NCBI GenBank assembly: GCA_028599075.1
Contig: JAQRMW010000119.1
Coordinates: 1-64,000, forward strand
From: Urechidicola sp.
GTDB taxonomy: Bacteria > Bacteroidota > Bacteroidia > Flavobacteriales > Flavobacteriaceae
DNA length: 64,000 nt
Direction: 5' to 3'
The translations under genes were made by a program, and so were the position numbers. How positions within the stretch are numbered: position 1 is the stretch's first letter; every line of letters starts with the position of its first letter. The notes under the pieces are model-generated. The model saw nothing but the letters and a program-made list of their open reading frames with translations, was not told the origin of the DNA and searched no databases. This document shows positions 29,879 through 38,170 of the stretch, in pieces.

Positions 29879-31126
29879 TTATAAACTGTTTTTTAGATTA
29901 GATGTACCCTCAATAGCATTAACATTGCCATAAGGCACTATTCTAAATTTTACTTTTAAGAGTTTTTCGGTAATTAAATCACTGTCAGGATCAACTGTTG
30001 TTTTACCAACAGAAATCTCACGTCTAGTTTCCATATCACCCAAAACGGTGTCACCTAAATTCTCAAAGTATTTTATAACTCCGATTGGTAGCTTTCCTGT
30101 TTTTGGATTTACTGGTTGCTTCGTTTTTACCTTTGGTAGTAATGCGGTTCTTAAAACTCTACGCGCTTTGTCATGGGTTCTACCATAAGCAATAGTGTGT
30201 TCGTTTATGTTACCCTCATTATCAATAATGACCTCAGTACAAGTGTGGTCGTTATTCCAACGTACACCATCTAAGCCATTATAAGTAACTCCAAAAATAA
30301 AACCTTTATCTTCTAAGGTTTGTAGAGAGCTTTTAACCGTTTTAATCGCAACATGATTAGACAATCCTGCAACGATCCAAATACCTCTAAAGGCATTGGT
30401 TAAGTTAAAGGCTTCATTGTCACCAATATTCTGATTTACATCAGCTTTGGCAACAGTACCTAAGGCAGTTCCTACTTCAGCAAACTTCTGAGCGTTTCCA
30501 TTCAACGTCTCAGCATAGTCATAATCTTGACCAATTACTACAGATACATTTGTAGCATTAACACCTGCAATAGCTCTTAAATCTGCTACAGTAGCAGAGT
30601 CGCCACCATAGTCATATCCTTCTAACACAATATTTAAAGGCATAAACCTATCTGCTGCCCAATCATATAATGCTTGAGCTTTAGGTATTGCGTTATACAC
30701 ATCGTCAGGAATTCCGTTTAACTGTACAGTTGCACCAGTTGGGTTAACACTTACTGCCAATTGTCTAATGTCGCCTTCAGCTTCATTCAACATTTTTTTA
30801 GCAAATACCTCTCCAGCATCGTCACAAATATCAGTCATAGTTGTGGCTTGAGGTACTAACAGTAAATACAGTTTAGTACCCTCACCAGCCATACGGTAAA
30901 ACTCTGAAATATGACGGAAAACAGTTACATCGTTATCACTATCATAAGCAGCGTCTATTCCTAAATTTTCAGCATCAACAATATTGTATATTGTTGTAAC
31001 TGTACCAAGGGCTAAACTGGAGGTAGCAACAGCAGCAGCAATCAACCCCGAAAAGCTATCGCCAATTGCCAACGTATTCGCTCCAATTTTACCCCTGTTT
31101 ATTTTTACACCGTCTAATGTTGCCAT
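29879..31126 (-). CDS. Tail sheath protein (DUF2586-like)
   Basis: 415 aa; sheath-like N- and C-terminal organisation; followed by tube-like gene. Confidence 0.65.
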   Translation of the reverse strand: MATLDGVKINRGKIGANTLAIGDSFSGLIAAAVATSSLALGTVTTIYNIVDAENLGIDAAYDSDNDVTVFRHISEFYRMAGEGTKLYLLLVPQATTMTDICDDAGEVFAKKMLNEAEGDIRQLAVSVNPTGATVQLNGIPDDVYNAIPKAQALYDWAADRFMPLNIVLEGYDYGGDSATVADLRAIAGVNATNVSVVIGQDYDYAETLNGNAQKFAEVGTALGTVAKADVNQNIGDNEAFNLTNAFRGIWIVAGLSNHVAIKTVKSSLQTLEDKGFIFGVTYNGLDGVRWNNDHTCTEVIIDNEGNINEHTIAYGRTHDKARRVLRTALLPKVKTKQPVNPKTGKLPIGVIKYFENLGDTVLGDMETRREISVGKTTVDPDSDLITEKLLKVKFRIVPYGNVNAIEGTSNLKNSL

Positions 31127-31127
31127 C

Positions 31128-31595
31128 TTACTTCAAAAATTTGTTAAAGAATGACCTTACAGCACCATCTTCAAATTTAATTTTGTCTAATTTTCCATTT
31201 TTAAAGCCCATGGTGGTGGTTTTGAATTTAAAAACACCATCAGCAGGTTTGTCATTAAACTCAGCATAATCACCTTGAATAGGCTCTCGTACTTCATCCT
31301 TAATTTTTGTGAAAACCAACTCTTTGTTGTCATCACATTTCAAAATCATACCATCGCCTTTGACAACAGTTTCATCTTGTTTATGGTCAAAATCATCCTT
31401 GTCGTCTTCAGCATCTTCAATAACCGAAGCTCTAGCAATACGAGCAAAGTCCTTTTTTACACCTTTAACACTCACAGAGGCTAAATTTTCATTTGTAAAA
31501 AACTCTCCTTTCTTGTTCACAAATAGTGAGTCAAGAGAATCGTTCGCTTCAAATATTTTGACAGCAGATTCTTTATGTTCTTTTAAAATTTTCAT
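31128..31595 (-). CDS. Phage head protein, unknown
   Basis: 155-aa ORF between capsid and sheath. Confidence 0.4.
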   Translation of the reverse strand: MKILKEHKESAVKIFEANDSLDSLFVNKKGEFFTNENLASVSVKGVKKDFARIARASVIEDAEDDKDDFDHKQDETVVKGDGMILKCDDNKELVFTKIKDEVREPIQGDYAEFNDKPADGVFKFKTTTMGFKNGKLDKIKFEDGAVRSFFNKFLK

Positions 31596-31611
31596 TGTTT
31601 AGATTTTAAGA

Positions 31612-32394
31612 TTAAGCTACTGCATCAGAAACAATTGCTCCATTTGCTCTCGCTTTACGAGGCAATACAATATAATTGTGTCTCATGTTAAATTCCCATT
31701 GTTGTGTTCTTGGCTTTGGTTTTTCATCATAGAACTTAATAAGTCCTTTAGCCTTGAACATGTCTGGAGCATAAAAAGATACTGAAGCCTGATAATCGCC
31801 AGCAACAGGTACAGAACCATATGCTTTTTTTACCAAAGTTGCCTCAGTAAAGTATGGGCAATCAACATACCAGTACACTTTAAACCCATACAAACGAGCA
31901 GTTAACAATCCGCCTGCATCGTCAGAGAATTGGCGCATATCTACTTTTTTATCCAATCCATCTTCTAATAGATCGTTATAGTAATCACTACATAAAACCA
32001 ACACTCTATTTGCTTGAGGGATTTTATTGTTATCGTATTGACGTTTGTGAGTTAAAATGTCTTTTAGTAACATTTTTCTTCTACCACCACCATCGTCAGC
32101 ACCTGTAGTAACCATTACTGGTGTCGCAACAGTATTGCCTGCAGGAGCAAGTGCATGTGCATCCTTAGAATGCTTTTTAGACATCACCGCTTTGGTGTGT
32201 TTTTCTTGCACTTTACGAATCTTATCGTAAGCGATGTATTGAATCTCATCGTCAGTTACCGTATTAACCTCCGTTTGATACTTATCCAAAGTAATTGAGA
32301 TATCACCGTCAGTTTGTGAAACTGCTGGAATTGGATATGTAGTGTTATTAATTAACACTTCAGGGTCAGCACCGATATCAACTAAGTGTATCAC
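31612..32394 (-). CDS. Major capsid protein (in-frame coding continues upstream to about 32533 without an ATG/GTG/TTG)
   Basis: Position after protease/scaffold; upstream in-frame translation KKLSKIAGLNQEIWTDVAVEQFRATEEASFLNEIPDESRFVSATRGENEVIHLVDIG. Confidence 0.6.
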   Translation of the reverse strand: MIHLVDIGADPEVLINNTTYPIPAVSQTDGDISITLDKYQTEVNTVTDDEIQYIAYDKIRKVQEKHTKAVMSKKHSKDAHALAPAGNTVATPVMVTTGADDGGGRRKMLLKDILTHKRQYDNNKIPQANRVLVLCSDYYNDLLEDGLDKKVDMRQFSDDAGGLLTARLYGFKVYWYVDCPYFTEATLVKKAYGSVPVAGDYQASVSFYAPDMFKAKGLIKFYDEKPKPRTQQWEFNMRHNYIVLPRKARANGAIVSDAVA

Positions 32395-32548
32395 CTCATT
32401 TTCTCCTCGAGTTGCCGATACAAATCTTGACTCATCTGGAATTTCATTAAGGAATGATGCTTCTTCGGTTGCTCTAAATTGCTCAACCGCTACATCAGTC
32501 CATATTTCTTGATTTAATCCTGCTATTTTTGAAAGTTTTTTTTAATGG

Positions 32549-33656
32549 TTATTGTTTAAATTTTGCATCGTACAAAGCATTGTAAGCATCAGCATTCTCT
32601 GTAGCCAACTTCTCTAAAGCACGTGGATCTTCTTTTTGGTACTTGTCCCAGTCCCAACCTGCTTTTGCATCAACAGCACTAGCACCTTCTTTACCTTCGA
32701 TAAAGCTTGCAATAGACTTACGCCCTTTTACCCCTTCTAAAGCTACTTGTAAAGCATCAATTCCGCTTTTTTCACCAATTGCTCTGTAGGTTTCAATTTT
32801 TTTAGCATCAAGTTTGCCCTCAAGAGGCTTTAATAATGCATCAATTTTAGTTTTTGTTTCGCCTTCTACTTTAGTTTTTAAAGCATCGTACTCGGTTTTC
32901 AAACCATCAAATTTGGCTTGCACTCCTGTAGTTTGAGAACTGATATGTTTTTGCATCGCCTCTAATACTGCTGTATCAGATGATTCAGCCGAAACGCCTA
33001 CCAATCCAAACTTTTCAATGAGTTCTTTTTTCATTGTTTGTTTTTGATTTAAATTAGAATTATTGTTATGGGTGAGTAATGCAGAAAAACGACCAAATAA
33101 ATCGTTATCTTCCATTGCTTTTTTATCGTCAAGTTTTATGTCAATTACAGGGTCAACTACCCTGTCAACAATACCCTCTTTAAGAGCTTTAGCGGCATTG
33201 AAATAGTTGTCACCATCAAACCATTTCAATACTGCTTTTCGTGTTTTGCCAGTAATCCGAATCAAACCGTTTATAAAGTTCTCGTTCATATCGTCCAAAA
33301 CGCCTGCGGCTGTTCTATGCTCTTTGGCTGTGCCTCTTGTAGAACCTGAGGCTTGGTGTATCATTACGAAACCATTACTCACAATTACACGCTCATCGGC
33401 GGCAGTTAGTAAGAAGGCTCCCATACTAAAGGCCACTCCATCCACTTGCATCACAATTTTGGCTTTAGAGTTGCGTAAACGGCTTTCTATATAGTTGCCT
33501 GCAAACACATCGCCGCCTTTGGTATGCGTGTGTATGTATGTATATGGTAGAATAGCGATCTTCTAATTGGGCAAAATGATGCTCAAAATAAGTATCATCA
33601 CCATTCCAAATGATACCGTGTAAGGTTAATTTATCGTTTTTTACTCTGATTAACAT
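32549..33656 (-). pseudogene. ClpP-like head maturation protease plus scaffold region, split by a 4-bp frameshift
   Basis: N-part MLIRVKNDKLTLHGIIWNGDDTYFEHHFAQLEDRYSTIYIHTH (ends 33465) and C-part ...THTKGGDVFAGNYIESRLRNSKAKIVMQVDGVAFSMGAF... are restored to one frame by removing one TGTA unit. Confidence 0.75.
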
Positions 33657-33719
33657 TGATTGTATTTCGTATTGAGAGTGTCAAAAATGCGTTATAAAAA
33701 AGCTGAAAACAATTTTTGC

Positions 33720-33752
33720 AGAAACCCTTGCGCACTTCGTAGAAACCCTTGC
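33720..33752. promoter_or_regulatory. Two 12-bp direct repeats (AGAAACCCTTGC), 21-bp period
   Basis: 33720-33731 and 33741-33752, in the divergent intergenic region. Confidence 0.6.
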
Positions 33753-33776
33753 AAACATTGAAAATACACAACACCC

Positions 33777-33800
33777 GTTTGCGTACATTCGTACGCAAAC
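33777..33800. promoter_or_regulatory. Perfect 10-bp inverted repeat GTTTGCGTAC-attc-GTACGCAAAC
   Basis: Read directly; between divergent late transcription units. Confidence 0.7.
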
Positions 33801-33828
33801 TCACTAAAACAAGTGAATCATTTAAACA

Positions 33829-34281
33829 ATGAAATTTAAATTTTCGGTCATTGTATTTGTCATCGGGATGTTGACATTTATGGGTTGTAGTCAAGCTAAT
33901 GCTACCCCAACCAAAAAACAAACCACTGAACAAGTCTGTAATCATTCATTTGATGCAATCGTTCAAAATTTAGCCGTTGAAAATGCTACTGAAGTAGCGC
34001 AAAACCAAACCGTAATTATTAATGTACTTACCGTAGATGAAGCTATGGATCAATACAGGCAGTATTGGCAAAAATTGGCTAAAGAAACCAAGGTAAATAC
34101 CGATAATTATTTTAAGGATCAGATGCATGAATTGACTTCTATTGATATTGGACTAGAAGCTAATTGTAGGGCAATTGAAACTTTTATGAGTACTAACAAG
34201 GTCAGGTATCTTGTTGCGACTTCAGAAGTGAATAAGGTCGATTATACAAAGGTCATACGAGTCACCAAAAATCTAATTTAA
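33829..34281 (+). CDS. Prophage lipoprotein (moron candidate)
   Basis: Lipobox MKFKFSVIVFVIGMLTFMGCSQ; not a recognised structural gene. Confidence 0.65.
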   Translation: MKFKFSVIVFVIGMLTFMGCSQANATPTKKQTTEQVCNHSFDAIVQNLAVENATEVAQNQTVIINVLTVDEAMDQYRQYWQKLAKETKVNTDNYFKDQMHELTSIDIGLEANCRAIETFMSTNKVRYLVATSEVNKVDYTKVIRVTKNLI

Positions 34282-34300
34282 TTACCTATAAATTATATTA

Positions 34301-34326
34301 AAACCTCTTGGCACCCCAAGAGGTTT
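34301..34326 (+). terminator. Strong hairpin AAACCTCTTGG-cacc-CCAAGAGGTTT
   Basis: 11-bp perfect stem, 4-nt loop, 20 bp after the lipoprotein stop and just before the tRNA. Confidence 0.6.
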
Positions 34327-34331
34327 CTACA

Positions 34332-34405
34332 TGGCGAGGTAGAGCAGTGGTAGCTCGTTGGGCTCATATCCCAAAGGTCGCAGGTTCGAGTCCTGCCCTT
34401 CGCTA
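34332..34405 (+). tRNA. tRNA-Met (CAT), initiator-like, with irregular acceptor stem
   Basis: D-arm GAGC-AGTGGTA-GCTC, anticodon arm TTGGG-CTCATAT-CCCAA (three G-C pairs), T-arm GCAGG-TTCGAGT-CCTGC; acceptor TGGCGAGG / CCTTCGCTA needs a bulge. Confidence 0.8.
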
Positions 34406-34418
34406 CAAAAAATTACTA

Positions 34419-34853
34419 ATGGCATTATCAAATCAGAAAAAGAGAGCCCTTGCTGAGCGCATGTTTATAGAAGACGGCGACACAGCAAAGTACATATCAG
34501 AGTTTTTAACTGTATCAGAACAAACACTTTCTAGATGGCGAAAAGGACGAACTGGAGAAAGCTCATGGGATGATCGGCGTGCCGAAAATTTAAGTGCTCC
34601 ACACAAATTAAAAGAAATACTTACAAAGCAACTTCAAATTGTTGCAGAGGGTGGCCAATCTACAATCGATGCAGATGCACTTGCAAAAATTTCTAGAGTG
34701 CTACAAGATGTAAGTTCTAAAACTTCAGTACAAGTTGTATTGTCAGTTTTAAAAGAGTTTGATACGTGGATGGCAGAGCAAGAACCAGAGTTGGCGATTG
34801 ATTTTCTAAAATGGCATAAAAAATTCATAATTCATAAAGCATCAATGCAGTAA
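34419..34853 (+). CDS. Terminase small subunit-like / HTH protein (start corrected downstream of the tRNA)
   Basis: MALSNQKKRALAERMFIEDGDTAKYISEFLTVSEQTLSRWRKGRTGESSWDDRR; adjacent to large terminase. Confidence 0.65.
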   Translation: MALSNQKKRALAERMFIEDGDTAKYISEFLTVSEQTLSRWRKGRTGESSWDDRRAENLSAPHKLKEILTKQLQIVAEGGQSTIDADALAKISRVLQDVSSKTSVQVVLSVLKEFDTWMAEQEPELAIDFLKWHKKFIIHKASMQ

Positions 34854-36424
34854 TGGATAAGAAGTGGGAAAAATTTATTGTTGAATATGAAGAGCATTGT
34901 AAACGTATTGAGCGCTCTACGCAAATTAAATTAGGAGAATCTCCTAAAGATAAAAATGCGCGTATAAAAAATTTAGAAGCTCAATATGACCGATGGTTTG
35001 AGCATTATTTAAATATGTATGCTAAATCAGCTTGCGCAAAATATCACAAACGATTTGCAAGGCTTATCATAAAAAATCCTATTATTTCTGTACTACTAGA
35101 GGTTTTTCGTAGCGGCGCAAAATCAGTACATGCAGATCTAGGCATACCGCTGTATTTGTACTTGGTAAAACGAGAGCTGTTCTTTATGCTGCTTGTGGGT
35201 GAAACCGAGCCAAAAGCAAAGAAGCTACTGTCTGACATTCAGGCGCAACTACAGTACAATCAGCGGTTAATTAACGATTATGGTAAACGATTTAAAAGAG
35301 GTTCCTGGACTGATGGTGATTTTAGAACCACCGATGGTGTAAAATTCTTTGCACTTGGGTTTGGACAATCACCTCGTGGTGTGCGCGAGATGAGTGAGCG
35401 ACCAGATTATATTGTTGTAGATGATATCGATTCTAAAAAACGCTGTAACAATGACCGTTTAAGCCGTTTAGCAGTAGAATGGGTTTGGGAAGATTTACAA
35501 GGTACTTTCGATGAAGGTGCAACTCGCAGACGTTTTGTCGTAGCAAATAACAATTTCCATAAAAACACGGTTATCAATCATCTTAAACGTGAGTTTAAGC
35601 GCATCAATAAAGATGCTAAAGAACATGATGAGCCTAAAGAACATTACACACTTACTGTAAATGCTGTTAAAAATTTAGACACTTTTGAACCTGCGTGGCC
35701 CGAAAAAACATCAGCAGCTTATTGGCGAAAAAAATTTAGAAAAACACCATACCGATCATTTATGCGCGAGTATATGAATACCCACATAATGGATGGTACA
35801 ATTTTTAAAGCTGAACAAATTTTATACAAGCCTAGATTGGCTATAAAAAATTATGATGGTTTGGTGATGTATGGCGATTTATCATACAAAGATGCTGGCG
35901 ATTACAAGGCTATGTTCTTAATTGGAAAAGTAAAAAGAGAATATCACATTTTAGCTGTTTATAACAGGCAAAGTTCAAGAGCTTCTGTAGCAGATTGGCT
36001 GTATAATTTGTATGAAGATAAAAACCTTAGCAAGTATAATATACGCTACTACATAGAAGGGCTTTTTGCCATGGATGAATTTGTAAATGATTTTGATGAA
36101 GAGGGAGATAAACGAGGATATCATATACCAGTTGAAGCTGATACGAGACCTAAAACTAATAAGTTTGATCGGATAGAATCCATGACCGGCCATTATGAAC
36201 GTAAAAGCATATTTATTGATGAGAAGTTAAAAGAAGATCCTGACGTAATGTTATACCTCGAACATCTTTTAGCATTTGAAAAAGGGAGTGGAGCTCCAGA
36301 CGATGCACCCGATGCTCAACACGGTGCTTTAAGCAAATTAAACGAGGTTACTTATGTTGAAAAATTTGAGACCAGGCTTAAAACAAGAGAAGAAATTAAT
36401 AGTAATAAAAAAAATAGATTCTAA
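34853..36424 (+). CDS. Terminase large subunit
   Basis: 523 aa; ...RPDYIVVDDIDSKKRCNN... (Walker B-like), nuclease-like ...MYGDLSYKDAGDYKAMFLIG...DDAPDAQHGALSK. Confidence 0.85.
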   Translation: MDKKWEKFIVEYEEHCKRIERSTQIKLGESPKDKNARIKNLEAQYDRWFEHYLNMYAKSACAKYHKRFARLIIKNPIISVLLEVFRSGAKSVHADLGIPLYLYLVKRELFFMLLVGETEPKAKKLLSDIQAQLQYNQRLINDYGKRFKRGSWTDGDFRTTDGVKFFALGFGQSPRGVREMSERPDYIVVDDIDSKKRCNNDRLSRLAVEWVWEDLQGTFDEGATRRRFVVANNNFHKNTVINHLKREFKRINKDAKEHDEPKEHYTLTVNAVKNLDTFEPAWPEKTSAAYWRKKFRKTPYRSFMREYMNTHIMDGTIFKAEQILYKPRLAIKNYDGLVMYGDLSYKDAGDYKAMFLIGKVKREYHILAVYNRQSSRASVADWLYNLYEDKNLSKYNIRYYIEGLFAMDEFVNDFDEEGDKRGYHIPVEADTRPKTNKFDRIESMTGHYERKSIFIDEKLKEDPDVMLYLEHLLAFEKGSGAPDDAPDAQHGALSKLNEVTYVEKFETRLKTREEINSNKKNRF

Positions 36425-36873
36425 TGGCATTTTTAGACACATCAGATTGGGACGTATTGATACGTGAAGAAATTAGAGACGTACTTATAGAAACTGGAGG
36501 CGATCAAGCGAGCCAAGATTCAAAGTTTTTAAAAGCTGAAGAAATGGCGATATCGCAACTCAAAAATTTTCTGTATGGCCATTATGATACCGATCAGATT
36601 TTTATAGCGTATGACGCGCAAAATGACACCCGAAACGCACATATTGTAATGACAACGATAGACTGCGCTCTGTATCATTTATACACATCTATAGCCCCTG
36701 AACGAATACCTGAACATAGAGCAACTAGATACGAAGATGCACTTAGTTGGCTAAAAGATGTCTCTAGAGGAAAAGTAGCAGCTGATCTACCTCGTAAAAC
36801 AGACGAAGCTGGAGAAGAAGAATTTGGTTTTAGAATTAGCTCAGAGCGTGCAAATGAAGATAACAGGTGGTAA
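36424..36873 (+). CDS. Mu gp36-like (DUF1320) head-tail protein
   Basis: 149 aa; position and AEEMAISQLKNFLYGHYD...TMIDCALYHLY-type composition. Confidence 0.65.
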   Translation: MAFLDTSDWDVLIREEIRDVLIETGGDQASQDSKFLKAEEMAISQLKNFLYGHYDTDQIFIAYDAQNDTRNAHIVMTTIDCALYHLYTSIAPERIPEHRATRYEDALSWLKDVSRGKVAADLPRKTDEAGEEEFGFRISSERANEDNRW

Positions 36874-36931
36874 AAATACCGTTTAAATACCGTTTAAATT
36901 AAACGTACATGAATTATTATAAAAATATACA

Positions 36932-38170
36932 ATGAAGATATTTGGATTTGAAATAAATCGTTCTAAGGGGCTAAATAACGCAAATGCTATAAAAGGTGAT
37001 GGAGGTAGATTAATTGCTGCTGATAAAGATTTGATAATGAAAATTGTCAACGGCTTTAAAGACAGTAGTCGTAAAGACATACAAAAATGGCGAAACGCTA
37101 TTAAGATAACGCAGCTACCCGAAAAACCTCGATACGATGCATTACAAGATTTGTACGACGATTTAATGACCGATGGTCATTTACGTGGTGAGTTAAGATT
37201 GCGTAAGTATTCAATACTCAATACGGCATTTAGTATTGTAGATAAAAGTAGCAATAAAGAAAATGAAGAGGCTACAGAATTCTTTAATCAAAAATGGTTT
37301 TATCAATTATTATCTCATGCCATCGATTCAACAATTAAGGGACACACCTTGGTTGAATTCAAAGCCTTTTATAAAGATAAAATTGAACACGTTTTAATTC
37401 CACGGCGCAATGTTGTACCACAGCAAAAAATTATTGTACCAGACTTAACCAAAGAAGATGTTGTTGATTATACTGACCCTTATTTTGAAGATTGGCTTAT
37501 TGAAATGGGTGGCGATGATGAAGATAGCAAACTCGGAATTTTAAATGACATTATACCAAACCTAATTTGGAAACGAAATGTAGCACAGTCTTGGGCAGAG
37601 TTTTGCGAAAAATTTGGAATGCCTTTAATCACAGCAACAACCAATACTACTGACACTAAAAAGCTCGATAAAATTGAGTATATGCTACAACAGTTAGGCG
37701 AAGCATCTACTGGTGTATTTCCTTTAGGAACTACGGTAGAGATAAAAGAAGCTAGTAGAACAGATGCTTATAATACTTATTTAAACTTTATCAAGTTTAA
37801 TCGTGAAGAGATAAGTGTTGCTTTAGTTGGGGGTACTATGATTATGAGTGATGGTAGTTCTCGAAGTCAATCAGAAGTACACGAACGTAATTTAGATGAT
37901 AAAATTTCTGCAGCTGAAAAACGCTCGCTAGGTTTCTTGGTAAATGATGTTGTTATTCCATTATTACGAAACCAAGGATATTCGTTCCTGAAGGAAAATG
38001 ATAAATTTATTTTCAATCAATCTCATAACCTGGACCTTGATAAATTTTGGAGTATTACTAAAGGAATAATGAAAGACTTTGATGTTGATCCTGATTGGCT
38101 CACATCTACTTTCTACGTTCCTATCGTGGGTAAAAAAAAAAATCCCAACCCAAAATCAAACCTTGAGTAA
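36932..38170 (+). CDS. Portal protein (DUF935, Mu gp29-like)
   Basis: 412 aa; ...DDLMTDGHLRGELRLRKYSILNTAFSI...WKRNVAQSWAEFCEKFGMPLITATTN... Confidence 0.85.
   Translation: MKIFGFEINRSKGLNNANAIKGDGGRLIAADKDLIMKIVNGFKDSSRKDIQKWRNAIKITQLPEKPRYDALQDLYDDLMTDGHLRGELRLRKYSILNTAFSIVDKSSNKENEEATEFFNQKWFYQLLSHAIDSTIKGHTLVEFKAFYKDKIEHVLIPRRNVVPQQKIIVPDLTKEDVVDYTDPYFEDWLIEMGGDDEDSKLGILNDIIPNLIWKRNVAQSWAEFCEKFGMPLITATTNTTDTKKLDKIEYMLQQLGEASTGVFPLGTTVEIKEASRTDAYNTYLNFIKFNREEISVALVGGTMIMSDGSSRSQSEVHERNLDDKISAAEKRSLGFLVNDVVIPLLRNQGYSFLKENDKFIFNQSHNLDLDKFWSITKGIMKDFDVDPDWLTSTFYVPIVGKKKNPNPKSNLE

Noticed and set aside
34308-34418. N-terminal part of ORF 34308-34853 (MAPQEVSTWRGRAVVARWAHIPKVAGSSPALRYKKLL)
   Set aside because: It is a translation through the hairpin and tRNA gene; the real start is ATG at 34419.
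38079-38160. Start of gpF-like ORF at 38079 (MMLILIGSHLLSTFL...)
   Set aside because: It overlaps the conserved C-terminal coding region of the portal gene in another frame; not a plausible N-terminus.
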